From positions 1 to 64,000 of the forward strand of contig NZ_SNUE01000007.1 of the NCBI RefSeq assembly GCF_012027425.1: DNA of 64,000 nucleotides, written 5' to 3'. Of this stretch, positions 1 to 8,353 are shown in pieces. This stretch comes from Thermococcus sp. MV5 (lineage in GTDB: Archaea > Methanobacteriota_B > Thermococci > Thermococcales > Thermococcaceae). The position numbers and the translations under genes were made by a program. The notes below the pieces were generated by a model. That model did not search any database. It saw only the letters and a list, made by a program, of their open reading frames with translations, and was not told where the DNA came from. Every line of letters starts with the position of its first letter. The first letter of the stretch is position 1.

Positions 1-89
1 GTTTCGACCCCGGAAGTTAAGCCCGCCAGCGATCTCGGCGGTACTGCCCTCCGAGAGGGGGCGGGAAACCGAGGACGCCGCCGGCCACT
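1..89 (+). rRNA. rrf: 5S ribosomal RNA, 3' part
   Basis: This is the 3' three quarters of an archaeal 5S rRNA; the 5' end lies before the window. The block containing CCCCGGAAGTTAAGC and the G-rich arm GAGAGGGGGCGGGAAACC are diagnostic of loop B/C and helix IV of 5S. The RNA ends near CCGGCCACT and is followed six bases later by tRNA-Asp, the usual 5S-tRNA-Asp arrangement in Thermococcales, so the two are probably one transcript. The exact 3' end is uncertain by a few bases. Confidence 0.93.
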
Positions 90-94
90 CAAAT

Positions 95-172
95 GCCCGG
101 GTGGTGTAGCCAGGCCCATCATGCGGGACTGTCACTCCCGCGACTCGGGTTCAAATCCCGACCCGGGCGCCA
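95..172 (+). tRNA. tRNA-Asp (GTC), CCA encoded
   Basis: A full cloverleaf can be drawn: acceptor GCCCGGG pairs with CCCGGGC, the anticodon loop CTGTCAC (129-135) gives anticodon GTC at 131-133, and the T arm carries GGGTTCAAATCCC. The discriminator is G169 and CCA is encoded at 170-172. It sits directly behind the 5S rRNA and is probably co-transcribed with it. Confidence 0.97.
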
Positions 173-188
173 AGATTCTTTAAGTTTT

Positions 189-974
189 CTAAAGCTTCAA
201 ATGTTTTCTAATTTTCTCCAATTCAACTTTTGCAGTCATGTCAAGATTTATTGGTGTTACACTAACTTTTCTCTCAACTTTCACTATATACATGTCTGTT
301 CCCGGTTCTAGAATATCTTTGGGGCACTGAGTTCCTACTATCCAATAATATGGGTTTCCTTTAGGATCTATTCTCTCTTCAACCGATGGCATATACATTC
401 TTTTTGCAAGTCGCGTGAGTTTTATCGGAGTATCTTTGTTTGCATCAAATGGAATATTAACATTGAGCATATCTACACTTTTGGGCATTCCTTGAGTTAG
501 AACGGCTTTTGCAATTTTTCTTAAGAAAAACTTAGCAATAGAAAAGTCTATTTCTTCACCCTCACCAAATTTATGTTTTTCTCGGTTAACCTCTAAGCTT
601 ATGGCAATACTTGGAATATCATGAGTGGCCGCTTCTATAGCAGCACTCGCTGTTCCAGATATTGTTATCTCGGTACTCATGTTCTCTCCAAGGTTTATCC
701 CACTAATTGCAAGGTCGAATTTTCCAAATCTTGCCATAGCAAAGACTACACAGTCAACGGGCATGCCATCCAGAGCGTAAGCTATCCTTACCCCTTCAAT
801 GTTTATTATTTTAGCTCTTAGGGGTCTGTGGAGAGTCATGGCTCTCCCACTTGCACTTCGCTGGAACATTGGGGCCACAACGTAGATCTCTCCAAGATCT
901 TGAAGGGCCTCGACGGCTGCTTTTATCCCTTTTGAATAGATTCCATCATCATTGGTTATTAAGATTCTAACCAT
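189..974 (-). CDS. surE: 5'/3'-nucleotidase SurE
   Basis: 261 residues, the normal size for SurE, a metal-dependent cytosolic phosphatase that removes phosphate from nucleoside monophosphates. The N-terminal ITNDDG motif supplies Asp9 and Asp10, Ser40 lies in QRSASG, and Asn94 lies in SGINLGEN; these are the expected metal ligands of the family. The start ATG at 974 has GGAGGTTAAGAG just upstream. Its start overlaps by 8 bases the stop of the DUF996 gene at 967-1554, so the two genes are probably one operon. Nothing looks truncated. Confidence 0.95.
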   Translation of the reverse strand: MVRILITNDDGIYSKGIKAAVEALQDLGEIYVVAPMFQRSASGRAMTLHRPLRAKIINIEGVRIAYALDGMPVDCVVFAMARFGKFDLAISGINLGENMSTEITISGTASAAIEAATHDIPSIAISLEVNREKHKFGEGEEIDFSIAKFFLRKIAKAVLTQGMPKSVDMLNVNIPFDANKDTPIKLTRLAKRMYMPSVEERIDPKGNPYYWIVGTQCPKDILEPGTDMYIVKVERKVSVTPINLDMTAKVELEKIRKHLKL

Positions 975-1554
975 CTCTTAACCTCCAAGTCCCGTCGTAT
1001 TTTTTAATATTCTCGGGTAGAGAGAGATAAGCTATTATTTCGAATATTTTCCCGATGATAATCAGTAATGCTCCTATTCCAAATACGATTAATAAAATCG
1101 CCCCTATAAAATACAGGAGCCCTGTTGTTCTGAAGATTCCTACTTCAGTCTCAATGCTTATACTTTCATAACTCTTTTTGAGGTAATAGGATCCAAGAAC
1201 AAAAAGAATCCATGCTAGTATTCCTCCTATTAAGAGACCCTTAATAATTTGTCCAAGGCTCTCTAGTTCTTTTTCTGCTAAGTTCCAAAATATCCCTTGT
1301 AGTACTGTGATCCCTATGACAGAGACAAGTGCAATCAGGAACACAAAAAAGGCCCCTAAGTGGAGTATAAATGCCACTAAATAATCTTTAAATATGTCTT
1401 CCCTATTAACCGCGAGGGAAATCTCTTTTACAGCTAATAAAATCAATACAACTCCTATTATACTTATCAAATTCCCAACTCTTGGGATATTCCCACCAAG
1501 AATCGAAAGTATTGCTCCTACACTCCCGTAAGTTTTTGCTTGAGTTAGCCCCAT
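967..1554 (-). CDS. DUF996-type membrane protein
   Basis: About 195 residues beginning MGLTQAKTYG, a pattern typical of the archaeal DUF996 family of small integral membrane proteins of unknown function. Four to six hydrophobic stretches are visible, with glycine-rich helices (SVGAILSILGG, VGLI-type repeats). I start it at 1554 because the sequence upstream reads GGTGAT with a 4-5 base gap to that ATG, and the family begins here; an in-frame start at 1671 would run into the divergent RaSEA gene. It overlaps surE by 8 bases. The substrate or role is unknown. Confidence 0.75.
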   Translation of the reverse strand: MGLTQAKTYGSVGAILSILGGNIPRVGNLISIIGVVLILLAVKEISLAVNREDIFKDYLVAFILHLGAFFVFLIALVSVIGITVLQGIFWNLAEKELESLGQIIKGLLIGGILAWILFVLGSYYLKKSYESISIETEVGIFRTTGLLYFIGAILLIVFGIGALLIIIGKIFEIIAYLSLPENIKKYDGTWRLRDG

Positions 1555-1645
1555 AATATCACCATAATGCTCTCCATTTTCTTCTATATGAGTATTTCCA
1601 TCAAGCTTAAAAAGGCCTTTCCTAAGCTTTGGTAGGTGAGAATTA

Positions 1646-2617
1646 ATGACCTTTTGGACAAGTGAAGACAATGTTGCTGGGGAAAAAGGGAATGCCCTTT
1701 ATGTTATCCTTCCGACTATTGGATGTTATCGATATAGAATTGGAGAAGCATGTTATATGTGTTCTTACCCTGCAGAGGCTCCAAAAATACCTTGGAGTCA
1801 GGAGGAACTTATTCAATATTTTAAAAAAGCACTGAAAAAGATTGAAGGCAAAAAGGGTCCTATTTCAGTTAGGATATTTACTTCAGGGAGCTTTCTTGAT
1901 GATGGAGAGGTTAAACCTGAAACGAGAAGGGAAATCTTTTCTGTGCTGGCAGAGACTGAGAATGTTGAGGAAATTGTTGTAGAAAGCCGTTCAGAATTGG
2001 TTAGATATGAGACGATCAAGGAATTAGTCAAACTGATCGGGGATAAATATTTTGAAGTGGCCATAGGTTTGGAAACTGCAAATGATGATATAGCTGATGT
2101 TGGGATAAATAAGGGGAATACCTTTGAGGAGTTCGTCAAGGCTAGTGAAATTATTAAAAAAGCAGGGGCTCATGTGAAGACTTATCTGCTCTTTAAACCT
2201 ATTTTCTTGAGCGAAAACGATGCTATTAGGGATATAAAGGAGAGCATAAGGAAAGCGGCTCCATATACAGATACGTTTTCCATTAATATAACGAATATTC
2301 AAAAAGGTACGACATATGAAAGATTATGGGAGAGGGGAGAGTATAGAACGCCTTGGCTCTGGAGTGTTGTAGATGTTCTTAAATGGGCCAAAAATACTTT
2401 TCCTGAAAAAAGGATTCTAAGCGATCCGGTTGGAGCAGGGTCAAAAAGAGGTCCTCATAATTGTAGTAAATGCGATAAAATGGTTGCAAGAGCTATTAGG
2501 GAGTTCTCAAATACTCAAGATTTAAAGTATCTCGAAAAAATCACGCATGAGTGTATTAAAGAGTGGAGATATATAGTGACTGAGGGACTTATGGATTGGC
2601 AGCTTCAGCTCTTGTGA
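1646..2617 (+). CDS. raSEA: Archaeosine synthase radical SAM subunit RaSEA
   Basis: 323 residues of the TIGR01210/COG1244 radical SAM family that, with ArcS, converts preQ0-lysine adduct at position 15 of archaeal tRNA to archaeosine. The N-terminus MTFWTSEDNVAG is typical. The cluster-binding cysteines are Cys27, Cys36 and Cys39 (CX8CX2C in GCYRYRIGEACYMC), the atypical spacing of this family rather than CX3CX2C. GLETAND and a C-terminal CSKCDK pair are also seen. ATG 1646 has GGTGAG at 1635-1640. It is divergent from the DUF996 gene, about 90 bases apart. Confidence 0.9.
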   Translation: MTFWTSEDNVAGEKGNALYVILPTIGCYRYRIGEACYMCSYPAEAPKIPWSQEELIQYFKKALKKIEGKKGPISVRIFTSGSFLDDGEVKPETRREIFSVLAETENVEEIVVESRSELVRYETIKELVKLIGDKYFEVAIGLETANDDIADVGINKGNTFEEFVKASEIIKKAGAHVKTYLLFKPIFLSENDAIRDIKESIRKAAPYTDTFSINITNIQKGTTYERLWERGEYRTPWLWSVVDVLKWAKNTFPEKRILSDPVGAGSKRGPHNCSKCDKMVARAIREFSNTQDLKYLEKITHECIKEWRYIVTEGLMDWQLQLL

Positions 2618-2774
2618 GCTTTCTATTTTTACAAACATCAAAATAATATCCTAGAACCTCAAATTAGAATAGGTTATTGGATGCTTGTTTATGTGCAATA
2701 AAGTGATATATGTTGGCATTTAGAGTCTTAATAGGTAACTTAGTCTCCATCCATATACATAGGTGAGAAAATTT

Positions 2775-2790
2775 TCGAAAACTTTAAATG
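2775..2790 (+). promoter_or_regulatory. TATA box region of the kor operon
   Basis: The gap 2618-2833 has no open frame that looks coding. Near its end, CGAAAACTTTAAATG (2776-2790) matches an archaeal BRE plus TATA element, placing a start site around 2812-2816 and leaving a short leader with GGTGATG at 2824-2830. It would drive the seven oxidoreductase genes downstream. Confidence 0.55.
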
Positions 2791-2833
2791 TTTTACATAA
2801 GTAAAAAGAGTTAGCGGATTGCAGGTGATGCTT

Positions 2834-3091
2834 ATGGCAAATGTCGAAGTTAAAAAGGAAGGATATTTATCTATTGGGAAAACGGAGGCAGTTGAGATAA
2901 GTGTGGACACTTTCCTATGTAAGGGATGTGGTATTTGCATAGAACTCTGTCCAAGGACGGTTTTTGAATGGAGCAAAGAACTTAGTGAAAAAGGCGTTCA
3001 TTATCCTCTCCCCGTGAATGCAGAGAAGTGTGTGAAATGTAAACTTTGTGAACTCCTATGTCCTGACTTTGCTATAGCTGTTAAGTGGTGA
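2834..3091 (+). CDS. korD: 2-oxoglutarate:ferredoxin oxidoreductase, delta (ferredoxin) subunit
   Basis: 85 residues with two complete [4Fe-4S] motifs: Cys29-32-35-39 and Cys66-69-72-76, both CX2CX2CX3CP. It is the electron-carrying subunit that passes electrons from the thiamine-diphosphate site to external ferredoxin. I choose ATG 2834 because GGTGATG ends four bases before it; an ATG further up (2828) lies inside that ribosome site. It is four bases from korA. It is the only delta subunit for the two adjacent oxidoreductases, so it may serve both. Confidence 0.9.
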   Translation: MANVEVKKEGYLSIGKTEAVEISVDTFLCKGCGICIELCPRTVFEWSKELSEKGVHYPLPVNAEKCVKCKLCELLCPDFAIAVKW

Positions 3092-3095
3092 TACT

Positions 3096-4313
3096 ATGAT
3101 ATTTCGTGGAGATGAGCCCGAACAAATAGGGCTCTTGAAGAAGTTGTATCCGAAAGGTAATTACTTCATGCAAGGAGACGAAGCAATAGCATATGGGGCC
3201 CTTTTTGCTGGTTGTAGGTTCTATGCTGGTTATCCGATAACACCGGCGAGTGAGATTGCTGAGACAATGGCAAGAGAACTTCCGAAAGTTAGAGGGTATT
3301 ATATCCAGATGGAGGATGAGATAGCAAGTATAGCGGCAGTTATAGGGGCTTCTTGGACGGGATTTAAGAGCATGACTGCTACGTCTGGCCCCGGATTCAG
3401 TTTAATGCAAGAGAATCTTGGTTATGCTGTGTTTACTGAAACCCCTTTGGTTTTAGTGGATGTCCAAAGAAGTGGTCCATCAACAGGCCAAGCCACTAAA
3501 GGAGCTCAGGGTGACTTTTTCCAAGCAAGATGGGGAACTCATGGCGATCATCCAATAATCGCGATTTCCCCAACAAGTGTGGAAGACAGCTTCTGGGAAA
3601 CAATAAGAGCATTTAACTTGAGTGAGAAGTTTAGAATCCCTGTTGTTCTCCTTGCAGATGGAATAATTGGTCATACGAGAGAGCAAATAAGAATCCCAGA
3701 TCCAGAGGAGGTAGAAATAGTTTATAGAAAGCTTCCAGCTAATGAGGAAGAGTCTAAGTATCCTTTTGGAGATGTTCATGGAGACTTAGTCCCCCCAATG
3801 CCCCTCTTTGGAAATGGATACTTTACTCATGTCACTGGTTCAACGCACAAAGAAAGCGGTCTTAGGGATGTTTATACTCCAGAGGTTCATGATCGCTTAG
3901 TAAGGAGACTTCACAAGAAGCTGGAGGTTCATGAGAGTGAGATCCAAAAGTGGGAGGAGTATTACACTGAAGATGCAGACATTTTACTTGTGAGTTGGGG
4001 AGTTAGCGCAAGACCCTCTCTTGGGGCAGTGATAGAGGCTAGGAAAAGGGGAATAAAGGTGGGCTTGTTTGTTCCGAAGACAGTACATCCTTTCCCTGGG
4101 AGAAGAATTAGAGAACTTTCTAAAAATGTACAAACAATTCTCGTTCCAGAAATGAATCTTGGTCAGATGGTTCTTGAAGTGCAACGTTTTGTGAGGGAAG
4201 AAGTTCCAGTTATAGGTGTGAACAAAATTGGTGGGGTTCCTCTAACAATGGAAGAAATTTTAAAAGAGATAGAAAGCTCAGCCGAGCGTTCTCGTCACCG
4301 TTCGGCGGATTAG
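3096..4313 (+). CDS. korA: 2-oxoglutarate:ferredoxin oxidoreductase, alpha subunit
   Basis: 405 residues of the KorA/PorA family: domain I with YAGYPITPASEI and QMEDEIAS, the TATSGPGFSLM motif, and a C-terminal transketolase-like domain ending in EMNLGQM. The enzyme oxidatively decarboxylates a 2-oxoacid with CoA to acyl-CoA, reducing ferredoxin; gene order korD-A-B-G matches the characterised Pyrococcus 2-oxoglutarate enzyme. GGTGAT precedes the ATG. Its last 12 codons (tail SSAERSRHRSAD) are unusual because a box C/D sRNA lies antisense there. Bases 3720-3802 are identical to the paralogue at 6318-6400. Confidence 0.92.
   Translation: MIFRGDEPEQIGLLKKLYPKGNYFMQGDEAIAYGALFAGCRFYAGYPITPASEIAETMARELPKVRGYYIQMEDEIASIAAVIGASWTGFKSMTATSGPGFSLMQENLGYAVFTETPLVLVDVQRSGPSTGQATKGAQGDFFQARWGTHGDHPIIAISPTSVEDSFWETIRAFNLSEKFRIPVVLLADGIIGHTREQIRIPDPEEVEIVYRKLPANEEESKYPFGDVHGDLVPPMPLFGNGYFTHVTGSTHKESGLRDVYTPEVHDRLVRRLHKKLEVHESEIQKWEEYYTEDADILLVSWGVSARPSLGAVIEARKRGIKVGLFVPKTVHPFPGRRIRELSKNVQTILVPEMNLGQMVLEVQRFVREEVPVIGVNKIGGVPLTMEEILKEIESSAERSRHRSAD
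3720..3802 (+). repeat. 83-bp gene-conversion tract, copy 1 (in korA)
   Basis: Every base of 3720-3802 is the same as 6318-6400 in the paralogous alpha gene, including synonymous positions. It encodes VYRKLPANEEESKYPFG and the following DVHGDLVPPMP. The flanking sequence on both sides differs at many bases, so the identity is far above what divergence of the two genes predicts and points to recent gene conversion. Confidence 0.85.
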
Positions 4314-4328
4314 ATATTCATCATCGCT
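4276..4328 (-). ncRNA. Box C/D sRNA antisense to the korA 3' end; predicted 16S guide
   Basis: On the minus strand: box C ATGATGA (4324-4318), 12-nt guide ATATCTAATCCG, box D' CCGA (4305-4302), 3-nt spacer, box C' GTGACGA (4298-4292), 10-nt guide GAACGCTCGG, box D CTGA (4281-4278). Spacing is canonical. The first guide is complementary to CGGAUUAGAUA, which is part of the universally conserved 790-loop sequence of 16S rRNA; the base five from D' is the first U of GGAUUAG (about E. coli U788). CTTTAAATATC on the minus strand near 4350-4358 is a TATA box at the right distance. The RNA overlaps the end of korA. Confidence 0.8.
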
Positions 4329-4367
4329 AGTTGATGGTGGATGTTGAGATATTTAAAGGTGATGTGT

Positions 4368-5231
4368 ATGGCAAAAGAAATTTATACCAAATATAAGATG
4401 GCAAAATATCTTCGAAAAGAGGCTCTTCCTACAGCTCTCTGCCCTGGCTGTGGGGGAGGCACTGTACTAAACGCATTCGCAAATGCAATTGATCAACTTA
4501 AAATTGATCCGCGGGATTTAGTCGTTGTGAGTGGAATAGGATGCTCTGCATGGATAGCTTCTCCCTACTTTCTAGCTGATACATTACATACAACTCACGG
4601 AAGGGCAATAGCATATGCAACAGGAGTTAAGGTTGGTTTACCGGATAAAAAAGTGGTTGTTATAAGTGGTGATGGTGATTTAGCGGGTATTGGAGGAAAT
4701 CACCTTCTTCATGCTGCTAGAAGAAATATTGACATAACAGTGATCCTAGTCAATAATTTTATTTATGGTATGACAGGCGGGCAGGTGGCCCCGACAACAC
4801 CCTTTGGAGCTGTTACAACTACAACCCCATATAGAAATGTTGAGCATCCATTAAAAATAGCAGAAACCGTAGCGTCTGCTGGAGCATCTTACGTAGCGAG
4901 GTGGACAACTTTTCATGTCTACCAATTAATTGAGAGTATAAAAAAGGCCCTAACTGTAAAAGGCTTCTCCCTTGTTGAGGCAATTTCACAGTGTCCAGTG
5001 CAATTTGGAAGAAGAAACAGGATGAAAACACCAGCAGAGATGCTTAGGTGGTTCCAGAAGAATAGTGTTCCCATAAGTAAGGCCAAGACACTTTCCCCAG
5101 AGGAACTTGAAGGAAAAATCATAGTTGGAGAACTTGTGAATAGAGAAAAACCTGAGTTCACAGAAGAACTTAACTTCCTTATCGAAGAAGTAGCTAAGCA
5201 GTATGGGTTGGGTGATAAAAATGCAGATTAG
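4368..5231 (+). CDS. korB: 2-oxoglutarate:ferredoxin oxidoreductase, beta subunit
   Basis: 287 residues. This subunit binds thiamine diphosphate: GDGD at residues 101-104 and VNN at 128-130 form the cofactor motif, CPGCGGG (Cys25, Cys28) starts the [4Fe-4S] ligand set, and YGMTGGQ is family typical. I start at ATG 4368 because AGGTGATG precedes it by a few bases; an upstream in-frame ATG at 4341 has no ribosome site. The 54-base gap from korA holds the promoter and 5' part of the antisense sRNA. Its stop overlaps korG. Confidence 0.92.
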   Translation: MAKEIYTKYKMAKYLRKEALPTALCPGCGGGTVLNAFANAIDQLKIDPRDLVVVSGIGCSAWIASPYFLADTLHTTHGRAIAYATGVKVGLPDKKVVVISGDGDLAGIGGNHLLHAARRNIDITVILVNNFIYGMTGGQVAPTTPFGAVTTTTPYRNVEHPLKIAETVASAGASYVARWTTFHVYQLIESIKKALTVKGFSLVEAISQCPVQFGRRNRMKTPAEMLRWFQKNSVPISKAKTLSPEELEGKIIVGELVNREKPEFTEELNFLIEEVAKQYGLGDKNAD

Positions 5232-5733
5232 AATAGCTGGATTTGGTGGGCAGGGCGTAATACTAGCAGGAGTTATCCTGGGGGAAGCTGCTGCCATAGA
5301 GGGCCTTAATGTTATCCAAACTCAAGATTATGGCTCTCAAAGTAGAGGAGGCCACTCTATAGCAGATCTCATAATTTCAGAAGAGCCTATTTATGATTTA
5401 ATGGTAACCAAAGCAGATGTTTTACTTGCACTTGCTCAACTTGGTTATAACTCAACAAAAAACTCACTTAAAGAGGATGGGCTTTTAATAATTGACACGG
5501 AACTAGTACATCCTGATAGAGATTATATAGGTGCCCCATTTACTAGAATTGCAGAAGAGAGCACTGGTTTAGCACTAACTGTTAACATGGTGGCATTGGG
5601 GTATTTAGTTGCAAAAACAAATGTTGTTAAAAAGGAAAGCGTTGAAGAGGCTATAAAAAGACGGGTTCCAAGAGGAACTGAAGAAATTAACCTAAAAGCT
5701 TTTAGGATAGGTTATGAGGAGGGATTAAAATGA
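5221..5733 (+). CDS. korG: 2-oxoglutarate:ferredoxin oxidoreductase, gamma subunit
   Basis: 170 residues of the POR/KOR gamma family, starting MQIRIAGFGGQG with the glycine-rich motif at residues 7-12, followed by TQDYGSQSRGG. It forms part of the CoA-handling side of the enzyme. ATG 5221 is preceded by GGTGATAAAA and overlaps the korB stop by 11 bases; the four-base overlap with the next gene shows tight translational coupling. Confidence 0.9.
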   Translation: MQIRIAGFGGQGVILAGVILGEAAAIEGLNVIQTQDYGSQSRGGHSIADLIISEEPIYDLMVTKADVLLALAQLGYNSTKNSLKEDGLLIIDTELVHPDRDYIGAPFTRIAEESTGLALTVNMVALGYLVAKTNVVKKESVEEAIKRRVPRGTEEINLKAFRIGYEEGLK

Positions 5734-6887
5734 GATATCCATTCCCAGTGGGTGCTGCAGACTTTATTCAAGGTGATGAAGCAATATCAAGAGCCGCAAT
5801 TCTGGCAGGATGTAGATTTTTTGCGGGTTACCCAATAACACCAGCTAGTGAAATTTTTGAAGCTATGTCACTTTATATGCCACTTGTTGATGGGGTTAGT
5901 ATTCAGATGGAGGATGAAATAGCGAGTCTAGCGGCGGTCATAGGTGCCTCTTGGGCTGGTGCGAAATCAATGACTGCTACCTCTGGTCCTGGATTCAGTT
6001 TAATGATGGAAAATCTGGGTTATGCTATAATGACTGAGACTCCATTGGTTTTAGTAAATGTCCAAAGAAGCGGCCCCTCAACAGGACAACCCACACTTGC
6101 TGCTCAAGGGGATATTATGCAAGCAATATGGGGAACTCATGGGGATCACAGTGTAATAGTGTTAACTCCTGCAACAGTTCAAGAGGCATTTGACATGACA
6201 ATAAAAGCTTTCAATTTAGCCGAAAAATACAGAACACCAGTGATACTCTTAACTGATGCCGAAGTTGGACATATGAGGGAGAGGGTTTATGCTCCAAATC
6301 CTGATGAGCTTGAACTTGTTTATAGAAAGCTTCCAGCTAATGAGGAAGAGTCTAAGTATCCTTTTGGAGATGTTCATGGAGACTTAGTCCCCCCAATGCC
6401 GATTTTTGGGAAAGGACACCGAACATATGTCACTGGACTAACTCATGATGAGAGAGGAAGGCCCAAGACGGTGGAAAGTGAGATTCATGAGAAGTTAATA
6501 AAGCGTATAGTTGAGAAAATAGAGAAAAACAAAAAGGACATAATTGATTACAATGTATACGAACTTGAAGATGCTGAAATTGCTATTGTGAGCTTTGGGA
6601 TTGTTGCGAGATCCGCAATGAGAGCAGTTAAGGAATTGCGCAAGAGGGGAATTAAAGCAGGACTTCTTAAATTAAACGTTCTATGGCCGTTTGATTTTGA
6701 TCTCATAGAAAGTATAGCGAAAAAAGTTGAGAAGATCTATGTAGCAGAAATGAACCTTGGTCAGCTTTATCACATGGTTAAGGAAGGTTCTAATGGAAAA
6801 GCTCCTGTGGAATTGATCTCTAAGATCGGTGGCGAAATTCATACTCCTCAAGAGATAATAGAGAGAATTGAAGATGATTTGAGGTGA
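5730..6887 (+). CDS. Paralogous 2-oxoacid:ferredoxin oxidoreductase, alpha subunit
   Basis: 385 residues, close in sequence to KorA just upstream, with FAGYPITPASEI, QMEDEIAS, TATSGPGFSLM and EMNLGQLYH. It begins the second enzyme set (A-B-G), equivalent to the uncharacterised XOR locus next to the 2-oxoglutarate enzyme in Pyrococcus. Its substrate cannot be told from sequence. It overlaps korG by ATGA, with GGAGGG upstream. Bases 6318-6400 are identical to korA 3720-3802. Confidence 0.88.
   Translation: MRYPFPVGAADFIQGDEAISRAAILAGCRFFAGYPITPASEIFEAMSLYMPLVDGVSIQMEDEIASLAAVIGASWAGAKSMTATSGPGFSLMMENLGYAIMTETPLVLVNVQRSGPSTGQPTLAAQGDIMQAIWGTHGDHSVIVLTPATVQEAFDMTIKAFNLAEKYRTPVILLTDAEVGHMRERVYAPNPDELELVYRKLPANEEESKYPFGDVHGDLVPPMPIFGKGHRTYVTGLTHDERGRPKTVESEIHEKLIKRIVEKIEKNKKDIIDYNVYELEDAEIAIVSFGIVARSAMRAVKELRKRGIKAGLLKLNVLWPFDFDLIESIAKKVEKIYVAEMNLGQLYHMVKEGSNGKAPVELISKIGGEIHTPQEIIERIEDDLR
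6318..6400 (+). repeat. 83-bp gene-conversion tract, copy 2
   Basis: Identical base for base to 3720-3802 in korA. See that entry; the direction of conversion cannot be told from these two copies alone. Confidence 0.85.
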
Positions 6888-6892
6888 AGAGA

Positions 6893-7738
6893 ATGTATCT
6901 AAAGTCAAGTTACGAGATTAGGGATAAGTACCTTAGAAAAGACATGCTTCCAACAATTTTTTGTCCTGGCTGTGGTATAGGGGCTGTTTTACAGTACACT
7001 CTTAGGGCTATTGATGATCTTGGATTGAATCAGGATGAGATTGTGTGGGTAAGTGGAATAGGATGTTCATCAAGAGTTCCAGGTTATGTTAACTTCGATG
7101 GTTTGCATACGACTCATGGGAGAGCATTAGCTTTCGCAACAGGAATAAAAATGGCCAACCCCAATCTTAAGGTAATTGCCTTTATGGGGGATGGAGATGC
7201 GGCCGCAATAGGTGGTAACCATCTGATTCACGCTATAAGAAGAAATCTTGATATCACAGTGATTTTGATCAATAACTTTACATATGGTATGACAGGGGGA
7301 CAGGTAGCTCCGACAACCCCAAAAGGGCTTAGGGGAACCACAGCACCTTATGGGAGCTTTGAGAACCCATTTGACATAGCTGAGCTTGCTGTAGCTGCTG
7401 GAGCCAACTATGTTGCAAGGTGGAGTGTCTTTAACTACATTCAGGGTATAAACAGTATAAAGAAGGCCCTCCAGAAGAAAGGCTTTACCTTGGTTGAGTT
7501 CCTCTCCCAGTGTCCGATAAGCTTTGGAAGAAGGAACAGATTGAAGACAGGTACAGAGCTGATAAAATGGTACCAACAAATAACAGTGCCTATCAGTAAA
7601 GCAAAGAACATGACTCCAGAAGAACTTGAAGGCAAGGTTGTAATTGGGGAATTTGTTGATAGGGATAGACCAAGTCTGGTAGAAGAGTACGAGGCATACA
7701 AAAAGAGAGCGAAAAAAATGATGGGGTGGGAAGAATGA
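6893..7738 (+). CDS. Paralogous 2-oxoacid:ferredoxin oxidoreductase, beta subunit
   Basis: 281 residues. Cys24 and Cys27 in FCPGCG, GDGDAAAIGGNH and ILINNFTYGMTGGQ mark the thiamine-diphosphate and iron-sulfur sites as in KorB. I prefer ATG 6893 to the in-frame GTG at 6884 because GAGGTGA (6881-6887) overlaps the GTG and lies five bases from the ATG. It closely follows the alpha gene and its end overlaps the gamma gene by 4 bases. Confidence 0.88.
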   Translation: MYLKSSYEIRDKYLRKDMLPTIFCPGCGIGAVLQYTLRAIDDLGLNQDEIVWVSGIGCSSRVPGYVNFDGLHTTHGRALAFATGIKMANPNLKVIAFMGDGDAAAIGGNHLIHAIRRNLDITVILINNFTYGMTGGQVAPTTPKGLRGTTAPYGSFENPFDIAELAVAAGANYVARWSVFNYIQGINSIKKALQKKGFTLVEFLSQCPISFGRRNRLKTGTELIKWYQQITVPISKAKNMTPEELEGKVVIGEFVDRDRPSLVEEYEAYKKRAKKMMGWEE

Positions 7739-8295
7739 GAAAAGAAGTTCTCATAGGTGGCTTTGGCGGTCAGGGAGTTATCTTAGCAAGTGTCATTCTT
7801 GGAAGGGCTGCAACGGTATATGAAGGCCTTTATGCAGTTCAAACTCAGGCATATGGTCCAGAATCTAGAGGAGGAGCAAGCAGAGCGGAAGTTGTTATAA
7901 GTAATGAACCTGTAGATTACCCAAAGGCATTAAATCCAGAGTATGCACTCCTTCTTTCCCAACAAGCATATGAAAAGTACCTTCCTGTTGTTAAAGAAGG
8001 CGGTATAGTTATAGTGGAGAAAGACCTTGTTCCAAACAGAAATGAAGAGCTCGAGAGAAAATTCAAAGTTTATGAGCTTCCCTTAACTGAAATAGCTGAG
8101 GAAACTACTGGTCTCAGTTTGACAATGAATATCCTTACTCTTGGATTTTTAGTGAAATTAACTGGGATAGTTAGTGAAGAAGCAATAGAAAAAGCCGTGC
8201 TTGACTCGATTCCTAAGGGTACAGAGCACCTTAATTTAAGGGCTTTAAAGAAGGGTTTTGAGCTCGGGGAAAAAGCTCTTAATGGGGAACTTTAA
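7735..8295 (+). CDS. Paralogous 2-oxoacid:ferredoxin oxidoreductase, gamma subunit
   Basis: 186 residues beginning [14 protein letters not shown], the gamma-subunit glycine motif at residues 8-14, then [14 protein letters not shown] 7735 is preceded by GGGGTGGGA; the in-frame GTG 7726 lies within that site. It closes the seven-gene oxidoreductase cluster. No delta subunit follows, so electrons must leave through the KorD at 2834 or through the beta-subunit cluster. Confidence 0.87.
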   Translation: MRKEVLIGGFGGQGVILASVILGRAATVYEGLYAVQTQAYGPESRGGASRAEVVISNEPVDYPKALNPEYALLLSQQAYEKYLPVVKEGGIVIVEKDLVPNRNEELERKFKVYELPLTEIAEETTGLSLTMNILTLGFLVKLTGIVSEEAIEKAVLDSIPKGTEHLNLRALKKGFELGEKALNGEL

Positions 8296-8353
8296 TTTTC
8301 TTGTTTTCTTTCTCCGCAAGATTTATTATGAATGTCTTGCTATTTCTTTTAGT

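Noticed and set aside
1555-1671. Longer N-terminus for the DUF996 protein
   Set aside because: The ribosome site and family start favour 1554, and the extension would overlap the divergent RaSEA gene start.
4281-4306. GCCGAGCG/CGTTCGGC inverted repeat at the end of korA as an intrinsic terminator
   Set aside because: The arms are better explained by the antisense box C/D sRNA, whose boxes D' and guide create the pairing; no T run follows and korB continues the operon.
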